Shown here piece by piece: positions 11,633 through 23,202 of a stretch of 64,000 bases of DNA. A program made the position numbers and the translations under genes. How positions within the stretch are numbered: position 1 is the stretch's first letter; every line of letters starts with the position of its first letter. The notes below the pieces were generated by a model. That model searched no databases and was not told where the DNA came from. It saw only the letters and a program-made list of their open reading frames with translations. Source of the stretch: Amphiura filiformis (taxonomy: Eukaryota; Echinodermata; Ophiuroidea; Amphilepidida; Amphiuridae). Location: NCBI RefSeq assembly GCF_039555335.1, contig NC_092640.1, positions 27,437,446 to 27,501,445 of the forward strand, given 5' to 3'.

Positions 11633-13480
11633 ACATACATACATACATTATAAATATTTATATAGCGCTGCTACATTTAGAACGTAGCGCTCAAAACAAA
11701 AAACACAAAACAAAGCAAAAGAAGAACATGAAGAAAATAAATAAATGAGAACTGCCTATGAAGGCTACAAAATCTATGGAAACAAGTGTGACTTTAGAAC
11801 CCTCTTGAAAATACCCACTGATTGTGATTCCCTGATACCAATTGGCAGTCTATTCCAGGTTCGAGGCGCAACATAGGAGAAGGTCCTGCGTTCAGCTGAC
11901 ATGAGTGTTTTGATTGTGTTGTGCTCTGTCAGGAGGGTGGTATCAGAAGCAGAACGCAGGCCTGCACGCGCAGGGCAGTGCAGGGAAACACAATCAGACA
12001 GGTACTCAGGAACACTCTTGGTGAGGCATTTAAGGGGGGGCAAACATAATGGGGTATGAACGTTTGGACATCGTTATTTTTGGGTTTCATTAGAGCACAT
12101 CAGACCCTATCGTCGCACTGCATTCTGAATACGAAGAATGTCATTCTGATATCAAATAATTTTGATTTTTGAAATTGCAATTTAATACACATTTTATGGC
12201 AAATCATTAAAAACTTGATATTTTAAATGATATTTAACAGTACTTGAAGTAAACTTTATAAATCTGATGATTTATACTTTCAAAGGGGCATGCAGGGGGG
12301 AACCCTCTCCCCGAAAACGCCACTGACTCATCAATTGAAAATTTTGACCTTTCGTATTGAAGATATGGATTTTTTTGAAAACACCAAAAAAAGACCTAGG
12401 TCTTTTTGGGAAAAAAATCCATATCTTCAATATGAAAGGTCAAAATTTTCAATTGACCGTCGGACTTTTCCTCCCTGCCCACAGGCTACACTTTAAGAAT
12501 ATATACATTAGATTTATATAATTTACTTTAGGACTGTTCATATATCAAAAACAAAGCAAAAAGAACATCAAATTTTTATAATTTGTCATAAAATTTGTAT
12601 TATATTGTGATTTTAAAAAATGAAAATATTATTTGATATCAGAAAGACATGCTTTCGTATTCAGAATAGCAATTCAGATAGGTCTGAGGTGCTCTCTGTC
12701 CCAGGAAAAAGCAGTCGAAACGCAATAAACGCTCATTTTAGATCCCTTAAAACACAGTGACTAAAACTTTGAAATTGATGCGCTCTTCAACAGGGAGCCA
12801 GTGTAACTGCTTTAAATACGGTGTGGCATGATCATATTTGAGGGCCTTACATATCAGCTTCGCAGCCCAATTCTGGATCCGTTGTAGTCTTTGAATGTCT
12901 GCTTTACAACAGCCAAGAAGCAGCCCATTGCCATAATCGATCTTGGAAAGGACAAGGGCTCTTATGACCAGATGACAAGTGTCATAATCCAAGTACCGAC
13001 GTATCCGGGAAATGTTGCGAAGCTGGTATGTAAGGTTAGAACAAAGAGTCTTGACGTGAATGGACATAGACATTTGACAGTAAAAAATAACCCCTAGGTT
13101 ACGCACAGAATCTGAAGGACAGATGGATTTGTCCCCAACCCTCAAAGCAACCGGTATCATTGAGCGCTTCAGGTGTGGAGTAGTGGTCACAAAAGCCTCA
13201 GTTTTGCTGTCATTAAGTTTCAGCATGTTCATTCTCATCCAAGCCTTAAGAGCATCAATGCAACGAGATAGATTATCTAAAGCAGCAGCAATGGATACCG
13301 GGTCTTTGGGATCAAAGCAGGTGTACAACTGTACATCATCTGCATACAAGTGGTAGGATAAGTTGAATGATTTGATGATACGACCAACTGGTAAAATATA
13401 CAAAGAAAACCCTGAAGGTCCGATGATTGAACCTTGAGGCAGGCCAAATTCGAGCTCAACAGGGTCAGAAAAAGTACCTA
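11633..13480 (-). pseudogene. L2-like LINE, 5'-truncated, inserted in element X
   Basis: On the minus strand, the segment 13403-12747 encodes an RT palm and thumb region. It has the YADD catalytic motif near its start (YHLYADDVQLY), then a KTEAF stretch and the typical SKIDYGNGLLLG and LHWLPVEERI motifs. The C-terminal end continues at 12043-11774 (KCLTKSVPEYLSD ... TWNRLPIGIRE). Between them lies a 713-bp TTAA hairpin MITE, and the frame is shifted by one base across the junction. The 3' end has gcgctatataaatatttataatgtatg and a (TATG)n tail near 11633. N-terminal domains are absent. It cannot be functional. Confidence 0.85.
12034..12746. mobile_element. TTAA hairpin MITE within the LINE
   Basis: TTAA flanks both ends (12030-12033 and 12747-12750), as for piggyBac or Kolobok insertion. 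The element is one long palindrome: the centre 12328-12470 pairs almost perfectly (caattgaaaattttgacctt ... reverse), and the outer arms share the 'gatatcaaataa' and 'attctgaatacga' blocks in inverse order. A second copy begins at 63832 and an isolated end occurs at 50715. The stop codon ending the upstream RT frame is made by the TTAA. Confidence 0.85.
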
Positions 13481-13638
13481 CTATGGTAGCCGTGCTTCGG
13501 GAAACGCGTTTTCAGTTAAGCCTGGTCTTACGACCTCTTAAGCCTTGAGGCTAGACAAGCCAACTGCTAAGCCACCCGTCGAGAAATTCGCCCTTAGTGG
13601 CCTATTTATAAGTGCAAATTCCATATGAGTGCCACTCC

Positions 13639-14321
13639 CCAGCAAACACAAAACGTTTTCGACATCATTCGCAAAAGGTTATAAAAGGTTGTCAGAAAAC
13701 GTTTAAATGTCGGGTTGTATAAAGGGTACATTAATGGTATAAAACGTTTTCATAACATTAAAAAACATTTGTTGGTAATTTACTGCACAGCAACCACAAA
13801 TGTTTTACAGAAAACATTTAAATGTCGGGTTATATAAAGGGTATAAAACCTTTTAATAACATTCCAAAAACATTTTTGAAAACTTGGTACTAATCATTCT
13901 AAACAGAATGTTATTTTGGGGTTGAAAAAATATTTTGCAAAAATGTTTGCCCAAAGTATTTACAATAACGTTTTTAAAATGTTTCCACGACCTTTATATA
14001 ACCCGACATTTAAATGTTATTAAAACGTTTTGTAAAACACATTTTAAGAACATTTCTTTGTTTGCTGGGTGCAAATATTTTAACATAATGTTATTTAAGT
14101 GTTGACAAAATATTTGGCCAAAAATGTTTGCACAAATAGTTTACATTTTAAAACATTTTAAAAATATTGTTGTAGTGTGTTTTCATACAAAACGTTATAA
14201 AACGATTTCATGACCTTTATATAACCCGACATATTAATGTTATTATAACGTTTTTACCTAAACCAGAACCCAAAATATAACTTATTTAAAACGTTTTAAA
14301 AACGTTTTTGTGTTTGCTGGG
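13639..14321. repeat. Palindromic MITE, CCCAGCAAACACAAAACG termini, copy 2
   Basis: This is a full-length relative of 3227-3916, in inverse arrangement of its sub-blocks. The ends read ccagcaaacacaaaacg inward. It contains the same tataacccgacatttaaa and aacgtttt blocks and an internal tttgctgggt near 14062. It is a non-coding repeat. Confidence 0.8.
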
Positions 14322-14983
14322 TCCGTGGCAAAACATACTTTCGATATCCTTTTTCTTCTCGTCGTCAATTTGTTAGAGACACAACCTGTACAGCATGTAT
14401 AGAATTATCTGACTGAACTTGAGCATGTTGAGTAGTTATGTGTTGTGGCACCGCAAAGGTCCATCTTGCTTGGGTTGGCCTTTTTTGCGGTTTACACTTA
14501 TTAGGGGGCGCTTAATTGGGGTGCTTATTATTAGGGGGCTTTTTTTTAGAGGGGACTACATTTTATGTACTTTTCTCTCCCAATTTGCGATGTAATTGTC
14601 GCACACTTGTTGTTTAGTATACATTAGGTTTAACTGCCTGAACAGAATTGATCATGTCACACCTCCTTTTTCAACCAAATTGATGTTCACCATTTAACCA
14701 CAAAGTGCCTCAGGCAAGACTCACTTCCTGGGAACTAAATACCATACAAGGTAATTTTTATGTAACTCATTGACCCATTGGGATACTGCCTCTAGCTTGA
14801 ATGACAGCCTGGTGATCTGGTCAATTCATTGACAAATACTAACCTCAGGAGGGAATTCAATTTTTGATCAATGCTCTTCTGGTAGAGAAACGTGATGAAA
14901 AATACCGATTGTTCAAATGAGGTATCTGCAGGATTAAGTCAGTCATAGGCCTAGTATACTATTACCAACCAGCAAAGACTCTA
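14322..14983. other. Downstream flank of methyltransferase copy B
   Basis: No gene is seen here. Read on the minus strand, the last 40 bases before element Y (tagagtctttgctggttggtaatagtat) resemble the 3' UTR of copy C after its stop (tagagtcatggctggtatact). This stretch is therefore the original 3' flank of copy B, pushed away by Y. Confidence 0.6.
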
Positions 14984-15939
14984 GGGGCGAATTTCTCGAC
15001 GGGTGGCTTAGCAGTTGGCTAGTCTAGCCTCAAGGCTTAAGAGGTCGTAAGACCAGGCTTAACTGAAAACACGTTCCCCGAAGCACGGCTACCATAGCCT
15101 CGAGGCTTCGTTAGCCTGTGGGCCAGGCTTGTAGGGTTAGCCCCAGGCTTCGGTAAAATTTGCATTTCTCGAAATCAGTCTTCTGTAGCCGTAGTCTACG
15201 CAAGCCTGTTTGGCCAGGCTTACAGTGGCTTTTTGTAGCCCTGCCTCAGAGCAGGTCTTAGGTCGCAAGCCGTGGTCTATTTCAATTGACAAATTGCTTA
15301 AATTGTAAGTTTTTCTTTCATATTTTTGAGAAATCGAAACAGATGCCGTCTTTAGAGTAGCATAGAGTAGCCCCCACCCTAAGTAATAATTATTGTTCGA
15401 TTTAGTTGAACATTTCACCATTTTATTTTAGTGTTCATTCGAGTCAGTTACCCCTGCTGTTGCTACAAGGCCTACTCATTTTGAATGATGAACTTTCTTT
15501 TGGAGCAACTGTGCCAAAGGGGTGCAATTAAAGCGAGACGCAATTTTCGACGTCAACTTGCTGACGTGAGCGTCTTCAGGAGAGGAAGGATCCTTTTCTG
15601 AAGTATTCGGATACCAACTTGTAACGGTCAACAAATAGGAGCAACCCTTTCCTTCCTGTTCAACAAATATTGCTAACCTTACGATATTTTGCTACAAGAA
15701 GTGCCCCCCCCATATTTGACATGTCCAAAAACCTTGACGTTCCACATGAACTTGCTCCCATGCTTTCCTCTTTTTTGCCTGAGACTTATTATCGGACGCC
15801 TTGCTTTCAATGACATAAAGCAGTGGCTGCAAAATATGCAGTAATTCAATTCTATTTTGTTGTCGGAGTCGTTTCGATAACTTACCCGAAGGAACAGTTC
15901 TTGAAACGTTTGAATGATCAAGAAACAAAACCTTCTTTT

Positions 15940-16006
<67 letters not shown>

Positions 16007-16017
16007 ATACATCAATA

Positions 16018-16062
<45 letters not shown>

Positions 16063-16760
16063 AATGCACTCATGCTAAATTAATTCGCAAATAGAACATG
16101 AAAATATCAGCAGTAGATAGCATGCACGATGGTTGTCAAATGCTTGGTTATGTTTTTGTTTTTGCACCAAAATTATCCTTAAATAATGTTTTACTTTTGA
16201 CAAACATGCGTAAAAATGAAGTGTGAAACAATTTTTGCTTTAGGCCTACTTTTAGGGGAATCAAAGTTTCCATTTCTGTAGGCTTGCAGTTTGACCCTTT
16301 TTGAAATGCAAAGAAAAATTAATGAGTCGAGTAAAAAGTATAGAAGTATCATTCATGCAAGCAGGACTCATAATAAAGTAAAGTGGAAATAAAATAATAC
16401 ATAAAAGACACAAAAACAGAAAAAAATACTAGTCTTGCATCAAGTTGTGTACGGTGTAAGCCCAGGCACAAGACCGCCGGTCTATAGTCTTTGCGCTGGT
16501 AACCTTGTTAGTACGGTAAACCGTGAAGGACAACAGCTCATGCACATCTACCTCCAACTGCCTATACAATTAAGTCGCTGGTAGAAAGGGACGCGGTTGT
16601 CAAGCGTTAAGCCTACAAGGCCACTAAGACCAGGTTGAATTTGCGTTCAAGAAATCCGGCTACAGTTAAGACTCGGGCTTCGAGATCGGGCTAGGCTAAG
16701 TAGCCGCAAGGTCACCTTAAGCCTAAGGCTTACTAAGACTCCTATCGAGAAATTCGCCCG
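14984..16760. mobile_element. TIR element Y (TA target), 1.78 kb, in the stop region of gene B
   Basis: Termini GGGGCGAATTTCTCGAC and inverted CGGGCGAATTTCTCGAT are flanked by TA (14982-14983 and 16761-16762). It is the same family as X. It contains an (ATC)n tract at 15940-16062 and many aggctta/taagcct motifs, and no recognisable transposase. On its right edge the minus strand supplies the last codons and stop of methyltransferase B. Open frames at 15137-15421 and 15679-15928 within it are unrecognised. Confidence 0.85.
15940..16062. repeat. (ATC)n microsatellite
   Basis: This is a long tcatca tract interrupted once by aatacatcaatacatc. The poly-Ile/poly-His open frame over it is not a gene. 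Confidence 0.95.
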
Positions 16761-17318
16761 TAGTCTTTTTACATACGAACATCGCGTCCACATCCGTTGG
16801 GCATCGTGTTAACCGGACCTCTGTAAACCCTGCAGCTCTTATCATTTCTTCCGCCTTTTCAATACCCCAGGCACTACCTAATCCCATACCATCTTCATTT
16901 AAGGATACGGGCATACAATGAAAAACACTGAAGTTATAAACCAACGGTGCATATGGGAACTGGATATTCTTAGCCATTGAGCTATGGGTGTAGATATCGT
17001 TCATAACGAATGTACCATCAGTCTTCAGCACTTCGTAGCAGCAACGTAATACGTCTCCCGGCTGGGCGCTATCATGTACCATATCATTAGCGAAGATTAA
17101 GTCAAACTTTCCTGACCAGTCTGAAGGAAGCTTAGACGCGTCTTGTTTCGCTACGGTGATGTTATTAAGGTTCTGTTTGAGAACTTTCGATTGTGTAATT
17201 TCAAGCGCTTCATCACTTGTGTCCACTGCCAAAACAGTGCTTCTTGGAAAGGCAGCTGCAAGGAGTGTACTGGTTGCTCCGGTGCCACAGCCGATGTCCA
17301 AAACACTGGCTCCGGATT
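16723..17318 (-). CDS. Copy B exon 4 (Rossmann/SAM domain)
   Basis: The acceptor is cag at 17319-17321 (minus strand tttctcag). The exon begins with two bases completing Glu, followed by Ser-Gly-Ala-Ser-Val-Leu-Asp. Coding sequence of host origin ends about 16763; the remainder is element Y. Confidence 0.85.
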
Positions 17319-20300
17319 CTGAGAAAGTGGATAAGAATTTAATTCGTTTTAATTGTATTAGTATCTACCATGTATACATGCAACCCCCGTTCCGGCACTC
17401 CGTGTATCCGCAGGTACTCATGCTTGTCGGTGAACTTTGAAAACACCGTTTTGCATCTCATATCGATAAGTTTTCAGGATAACAAAAACCCCTTTTTAAA
17501 GGAAATGTCACGAATGTTTTGCCCTTCAACAGTGCCCCTTCAACACGCGAACGATATTTCTAATATACCCCTTTCTGACGGAAACACATAGGATACGTAT
17601 AACCGTAGAACTACGAAGGGGGGGTGTAAAGATTTGTATCCGTCATAAAAAACACACGCATTTATCCCCAAACGACCTAAGCTAATAGTAGATTCATCAT
17701 TTGCGCTCATTTTAGTGATACAACTTTTACCCAGCTCCTTACCCGGGGGTAGAACCGGCCGTCAATGATTACCATAGAGGGGGGGTGAGGTCCACCATTG
17801 GTTTATACAGTAAAATCAATGATTTTCATTTCGCTCTTGTAAAATGTTTCCAAAAGCTACTGACTTCAATTTTGCCTATACTTTTGCCTATACTATAATT
17901 TTGCCTGTACATAGCCGGAAATTCACAAATTTGCATGGGAGCCCTCACATTATGACATCATAGCGACATTATGTGGGGAATGTTTGTACTTTCGCGAACA
18001 AGCGGTTTGAATAATGACCCCTTTTTGTGTTTTGCGAATCGCGTTACTTTACCTAAAAATACCACCTAATTTAGGTACATTAACACTCTTACTTAAATAA
18101 ATTTCAATTTGTAAATGGAACTTTACGGTAATGGGCTATTCCATTTAAAATCCACACTACCCCTGTGGAAGATTTAACCACTCCAGTTGTGAAAGAGATA
18201 GGTAAAGCCATAATACAGGGGAGTATGGATTCAAAAATGATTAACTCTGACCGATTACATTTGAAAAACATACTCCCCCTGTGGAAGATATTTTCAAAAT
18301 CTTCCACAGGGGGAGTGTGGATTTCAACTGGAATAGTCCAATGGTCGGGGTCCCCACATATGAAAAATACTGTCAAGGGCAGCAACCTGTCCAAAACTGA
18401 CAATATTTATAACCATCAAAGTTATAGAGTGACTCTCATACATTAGTTCACAACTATAGATAGTAAGTAGTAGTTTGATAATCTTGCTAGTACTACTACG
18501 GACCATATATAATCGCTATTAGTAACGGATAAACTTTACTTTAAGAAATAAAGTAAAGGTAATGCATTATATTTTACCCCAGGGTCTTTTACACCCAAAT
18601 AATGTGTCCGAGGCAGTAAAAACTTAAATAATGGGTCAATGCGCAGCCTAAACCATCATTTAAACGTTTTTGCTGCCGTGGACACTTTATTTGGTTGTAA
18701 AGGATAATTTCTATTTCTATTCTATTACCATAAAATAGTGCGATTTAAAAGAAAAATGTCACTTTTTTCCCAAATATTATAAGTTTATTTCATCTTTACG
18801 ATTCCTTAAACTTTGAATTAGCATCGCGTATTACAACAACAGGATGAGGAAATCCCTTGCATGCTTGGTGAATTCGATGGAACACAAGCATTCCCTCTCG
18901 ATTAAAAATGAGCAAAACCACCACACCCGAACTCATGGTACTCTCGCGCATTCATGCCTAGTGCTGCCGATTTATTTTCGGAACAAATTCGTGCTTGTAA
19001 AATTGATGTTGGGGTGGGGTGGGGGTGGGGGAAACGGATCTGGGTGGGAAGGGTACTAGGCATCAGGCCAAAAAAAATTGTTGTGTTGCCCTCAACCGTC
19101 CGACCCTATATCCTGAAAAATCAGGGTCGGCATGATATGATGATATTTTTTTTGGCCTAAAGTGTGGCTGACCTACCAAGCGCTTCTGTCATGCCTGGTA
19201 CTGCTGGTATAATATCAGCCACAAGGTGTTTCTTATATTTGGCCTCCGTCAAGCCGCCTAATGATGTCCAGAGTAGATTACTGTAAGCTGAATAGGATAC
19301 TCCTGTGATAAGAAAATACAGGTATACCAACTTGTATTAAATGTTGACGTAAATTTTCAAATATCTTGTGTTCAAAATGTAGCCGATTAAAAAGTAAAGA
19401 GAAACTAGGGAAATGTTGTGGTTGTGGTGGTGGTGGTGGTGGTACACCTTTGATTTGGTTATCTGCAGTACTAAATACATAATAAACTCTTGTAGATAAA
19501 AAAGTAAAGATAATATCTTTAGAGAGACCAAAACAGGGAAAAGCAGAAAAAATTAAGAAGATTAGGAGAGGCGGAGAAAGAAAGAAAACTGAAGAAGTAT
19601 GAGGGTCGGTCAGTATGTAATCCGAATAGGGTGCAACTCTAGTCTTATTACGAGACTGTCCTACCCCAACCCTAAACTCCGTAAACGAGGACTGGACTTA
19701 AGTTTAGCAAGTTGCACGCTATTCGGTAATTGTACCGATTATTTTCATGGCATTTCTCTATGATCACATAAACAATGTACCTTTGTCTTTCAAACAACAC
19801 ATGTAAATATTATATCACACGCTTGATTACGTAACAACATTATCATAAAATCAATGGTCTACAGTCACTGGCTGAAAATGAGTCGTGTTTGTAAGAAATA
19901 AGAGGCTGAAATGGGATATGGTTGTATATACTAGATTTTCTCGGGAATTAAGGGGGTACTACACCCATTGCATTTTTTTTTTTGTTTTTTTTTTTTTTGC
20001 ATTTTGTGAAGAAATGAGAAAAAATGGGTTAAGGTGGTATGCAAAATGAAGGGGTAAATCGTCTCGTTCTATTNNNNNNNNNNNNNNNNNNNNNNNNNNN
20101 NNNNNNNNNNNNNNNNNNNNNNNNNNNNNNNNNNNNNNNNNNNNNNNNNNNNNNNNNNNNNNNNNNNNNNNNNNNNNNNNNNNNNNNNNNNNNNNNNNNN
20201 NNNNNNNNNNNNNNNNNNNNNNNNNNNNNNNNNNNNNNNNNNNNNNNNNNNNNNNNNNNNNNNNNNNNNNNNNTATTCAATATATGGGGTCAAAGGTCAA

Positions 20301-20580
20301 CTCCCATTACATACTAACCGGTAAAAGGAAAGAGAAGATGAAGAAAGGGAAAGAAATAGAAATAGTCGAGGAAGAAGCCTGCAGGTGAACAAAACAAAAC
20401 AAAGGAAAATTGAAAAGAAGGATAACTAAAACGGCGAAGATGATCATGATGAAGAAAAACGACAACAAGGAGGCAGAAAAAGAAAAAGTAACGACAATAA
20501 CAACCAAACGAAATGAGAAGATGTTAAAAGAGAAGAAAAGAAGGACGACGCAGGAGATGAACAGTAATTAGATGAAAAAC

Positions 20581-20612
<32 letters not shown>

Positions 20613-22528
20613 GTGGCGGTGGCGGTGGCGGTGGCGGTGGTAGTGGTAGTGGTGGTGGTGGTGGTGGTGCCCATTTTTTGATCATACCTTTTGGACCGTC
20701 TTTCTTGAAGCAGTTTACTATTTTACCAAATACTTCCGCTAGAGCAGGAATAGTCAGTGAATAAGCAGTGCTACTGTCTGTAGCACCTGCTCTTGTTAAC
20801 GCATTACGTCGACGTGGTGGTAGCAAGAATCGATCCACTCCTGAGGAATCTGTTGATAACTCAACGATTTTACCTGTGACCATTGCTCCAAGCCACTCTC
20901 TAACGTAGCTGCAAGAAAACAAGCAAACAAATTGATTTTGAAAACTCACAGAGTTTAATATACAGCGTGTCCCAAAAGTAACTTAACATTGTGAATTTGC
21001 CATATCTCAAATACTTCCTACTTCATACCAAAATGGAGAACATATTCACATAGATTGATCTTTTAGAATTATTTTGATACCAAAAACAGCAATATTGATG
21101 ACCTCTTGACCTTACTGTGCGACTGTACATATGTGTGTATCAAACCCACAAAAGCAAGCTCATATGTTTTTTGTTTAAGCACATGAATGATGTGCTTCCC
21201 TGATGAACAACAGAGTTGGCTCACTCACTGCACACGCTACATTTAGGTATTCACATTCATGGATTACTAACATGGCCTACCGTAAGCGTGACTGCTGTTT
21301 TAGATTATAATTAGGATATATTGACAATATTAAACTTTCCTTTAAAACAGTTGAAGTGAAGATGAATTTCCTATAGATCAACGGATTCAGATTCTTTGTC
21401 GAGACAAAGTCCGACAAACTCACTCAAGCAAAGTTTAGGGAACATTTTAATGTAAATTATGCACCCAGTCGAAATACAATCCAGCAACTAGTGCAAAAAT
21501 TCCTATCAACTGGATCTGTTCGATGATCTACCTCGGGCAGGACGTGGAAGAACAGGAAGATTGGCTACAAACATCGATGGCGAAAAGCCCAAGACGATCA
21601 GTACGTCGACTTTCAATGGAGAACAACGTACCGCGTACAACTGTTCATCGAATCCTCAGAAAAGATCTTAAGCAGTTTCCATATAAAATCCAGATAAAAC
21701 AGAAAATGAAGCAAATTAAACAAAAACAGATTTGAAAACGAATAAAAGTGGGTTTTACGGTACAGTAGATATCCTTTAATTTCATGCTAAAGGGTCATGA
21801 CCACATAGGCATGTTTGGTATCATAACATTTCTAAAAGAATTATCTACATACTGTGCAATTTTTGTAACAAAACTATTAACACAAAGCAAGTTATGGCCA
21901 ATTCACAATGTTAAGTTACTTTTGGGACACCCTGTACTTATACGAACTCGTAGGAGAAGATACTGGCATGACTAATATAATTAAATAAATCTCATCTGTA
22001 AGATCTATAGATAAAATAATAATGAATAAAAAAAAACCGATTTCATAATATATTTCATCATAAAAAGAATATAGGGACGCACCATTTGACTTCCAGAGGG
22101 TGGCCTTTCCCCACTATCACTGATGAAAATAACTTTCCACACCAACACTAAAAAAACTGTCCCAACTGTGTGTTCAATAATGCATGAAATTAAAAAAAAA
22201 CCACCTAGTGTTTAAAAACATTACCCCGACCTCAACTTCTACCCCCATGGAAGTCAAATGGCGCGTCACTGAAAACGTTTTCAAAATAAGGAATTGAAAG
22301 GAAACCGAAATGTTAGCTAACTGGTTAATCAACAATGCAGTCCTACCGTTCTTTTTTATCCGTGGCTTGGGCAATCTCTTCACAAAATTTTGGTTCGTCC
22401 CATTCCGCCATCTTTTCAAACAATCCAGTCTGAACGCCTAGTGCTACAGACAAACACAGATGACTGTCTGTGACCAATTGAGACATTCTCTTACAAAAGG
22501 CATCTTCTGTTTCTGCTGTTGACGCCAT
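16723..22528 (-). CDS. SAM-dependent methyltransferase, copy B (four exons, 374 aa)
   Basis: This is a complete gene on the minus strand: exons 22528-22347, 20908-20688, 19302-19177 and 17318-16723, all with GT-AG introns. Exon lengths 182/221/126 and phases equal those of copy C. The N-terminal part (MASTAETEDAF ... LFEKMAEWDEP) and exon 2 (REWLGAMVTGKIVE, LLPPRRRNAL) form the helical dimerisation/substrate domain of Rv2258c-like enzymes. Exon 4 holds the Rossmann domain (VLDIGCGTGATS, VLAVDTSDEA, FDLIFANDMVHD). The start was chosen because copy C shares MAS-x-ETEDAF, whereas the frame further upstream is not conserved. The final 12 residues (TGEFLDRSLSKP) and the stop come from transposon Y; copy C ends in Cys-Lys-Lys-Thr-stop. 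No internal lesion is seen. The substrate is unknown. Confidence 0.87.
17319..19176. other. Intron 3 of copy B with two hairpin MITEs
   Basis: The intron runs on the minus strand from the donor gtaggt at 19176 to the acceptor at 17319. It holds a palindromic MITE at about 18131-18345 (gctattcca ... aaatccacac, cccctgtggaagat inverted). A second hairpin lies at about 18580-18705 (ttttacacccaaataatgtgtcc ... inverted). G-runs at 19010-19030 are low complexity. No gene is seen in the intron. Confidence 0.7.
18131..18345. repeat. Palindromic MITE (ggctattcca termini)
   Basis: The arms gggctattccatttaaaatcc and the inverse of ggatttcaactggaatagtcc pair. Inside, cccctgtggaagat occurs twice in each direction. 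It is about 215 bp and non-coding. Confidence 0.7.
19177..19302 (-). CDS. Copy B exon 3
   Basis: This 126-bp exon encodes GVSYSAYSNLLWTS ... YKKHLVADIIPAVPGMTEAL. It is bounded by cag (acceptor, 19303-19305) and gtaggt (donor). Copy C has the same exon at 46167-46292 with identical length and phase, which confirms it despite its short size. Confidence 0.85.
20074..20273. other. Assembly gap (200 N)
   Basis: There are exactly 200 N, a conventional gap size, within intron 2 of methyltransferase B. Open frames of X residues over it have no meaning. The true length is unknown. Confidence 0.99.
20581..20670. repeat. (GAT)n/(GGT)n microsatellite next to the exon 2 donor of copy B
   Basis: The tract gatgat... 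then ggcggt... ggtggt lies just inside intron 2 of copy B. Read on the gene strand it is an (ACC)n tract 20 bp after the donor. Copy C has an (ACC)n tract in the same relative place (32694-32733). Confidence 0.9.
20688..20908 (-). CDS. Copy B exon 2
   Basis: This 221-bp exon (YVREWLGAMVTGKIVEL ... VNCFKKDGPKG) lies between acceptor ttgcag and donor gtatga. Tyr-Val-Arg-Glu-Trp-Leu and the LLPPRRR segment are conserved with copy C (32440-32660). A split Arg codon joins it to exon 1 (CG/C). Confidence 0.87.
20963..21934. mobile_element. Mariner-like element (decayed) in intron 1 of copy B
   Basis: The TIRs CAGCGTGTCCCAAAAGTAACTT and inverted CAGGGTGTCCCAAAAGTAACTT are flanked by TA (20961-20962, 21935-21936). 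The element is 972 bp, too short for a complete transposase with intact ends. It contains the N-terminal coding remnant described separately. Confidence 0.85.
21359..21735 (+). pseudogene. Transposase N-terminal remnant (mariner-related, HTH)
   Basis: Reading across two frames on the plus strand gives KLTQAKFREHFNVNYAPSRN, then TIQQLVQKF and STGSVR. After a frame change comes SPRRSVRRLSMENNVPRTTV, then HRILRKDLKQFPYKIQ. This is the tandem helix-turn-helix of the transposase type whose N-terminus is catalogued as DUF4817 in arthropods. The catalytic DDE/D part is missing. It is a frameshifted fossil. Confidence 0.75.
22347..22528 (-). CDS. Copy B exon 1 (start codon)
   Basis: The ATG at 22528-22526 opens MASTAETEDAFCKRMSQL ... 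CEEIAQATDKKE, and the exon ends at donor gtagga after 182 bp. Copy C (31840-32021) has the same length. The context aacATGgcg is shared by both copies. Confidence 0.87.
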
Positions 22529-22636
22529 GTTGCTGAAATTTGAAATAGATAAACATAAAGCATGGCGATTGGTTATAACTTGTTGGGGAGCGTGTTCTAA
22601 CTGATATGACACTCCTCTTTGGTGCACATTGGAATA
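22529..22636 (-). promoter_or_regulatory. Conserved upstream segment of copy B
   Basis: About 105 bp before the ATG are nearly identical to 31735-31839 upstream of copy C. They include tgtgcaccaaa, a CCAAT-type motif (ataaccaat) and tttcaaatttcag just before caacATG. The last motif looks like a splice acceptor for a 5' UTR intron. The segment is either proximal promoter plus leader or intron end plus leader; sequence alone cannot decide. Confidence 0.5.
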
Positions 22637-23202
22637 ATATTATAGGTGGCGCTCCCACTACGGTGGTCCAGGCAGAGCCTTGTTGAGAGGCTAGTAATTT
22701 TGGGACATACTTTAATGCTGTTACGTAATCAAGTGTATGATGAAATGACAAAGGTAATGTGAAAACATATAAATGCCATGAAAACAATCTTAAGGCTTAT
22801 AATAGGGTTGCCATCAACTATATATCTCTACACTGACATACCGACCGACCCTCGTATGTTCGTTTCTGTTAGGGCTTTTAATGTCAAACACTAAAAGATA
22901 CATCTCATGTCAAGTCAAATAATATTAATGTTTTATAATTATCAATTAAGATGATTAAGACCTCCATTAATTATCTTCAGTATGATACATTTTATGAACT
23001 GCGTGAATGATGTTTTCAGGTACCTTCTAGAAATATGAGTCTATACTACTAAATACTACCGTGACAAAAGACTAGTAGAATGTATTATCCCGTATATTCG
23101 TATACTAGTATTGTGTAAGCTTAAGAGTGTATGGAAATTAAGGCCTATAATAAAACAAAGCTATGACACAAAGGCTAGAGTTATACAAACTTCATTAATT
23201 AA

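Larger units (their letters stand above)
9528..13594. mobile_element. TIR element X (TA target), 4.07 kb, hosts nested insertions
   Basis: The termini AGGGCGAGTTTCCCGAC (9528) and, inverted, AGGGCGAATTTCTCGAC (13594) are each flanked by TA (9526-9527, 13595-13596). The left part (9528 to about 10200) matches the inverted right part of element Y (16080-16760). The parts at 11340-11632 and 13480-13594 match Y 14984-15340. X therefore equals Y plus insertions: a GAT microsatellite, an hAT-like MITE (10801-11293) and an L2-like LINE (11633-13480). The sequence is rich in taagcct/aggctta motifs. No transposase is visible, so X is non-autonomous. Confidence 0.8.

Noticed and set aside
20029-20317. 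Open frames across the N run
   Set aside because: The residues are undefined; this is an assembly gap.
22529-22627. Longer start for methyltransferase B (MHQRGV...)
   Set aside because: In copy C a one-base difference shifts this upstream frame, while MAS-x-ETEDAF is conserved. The upstream stretch also contains an acceptor-like tttcag.
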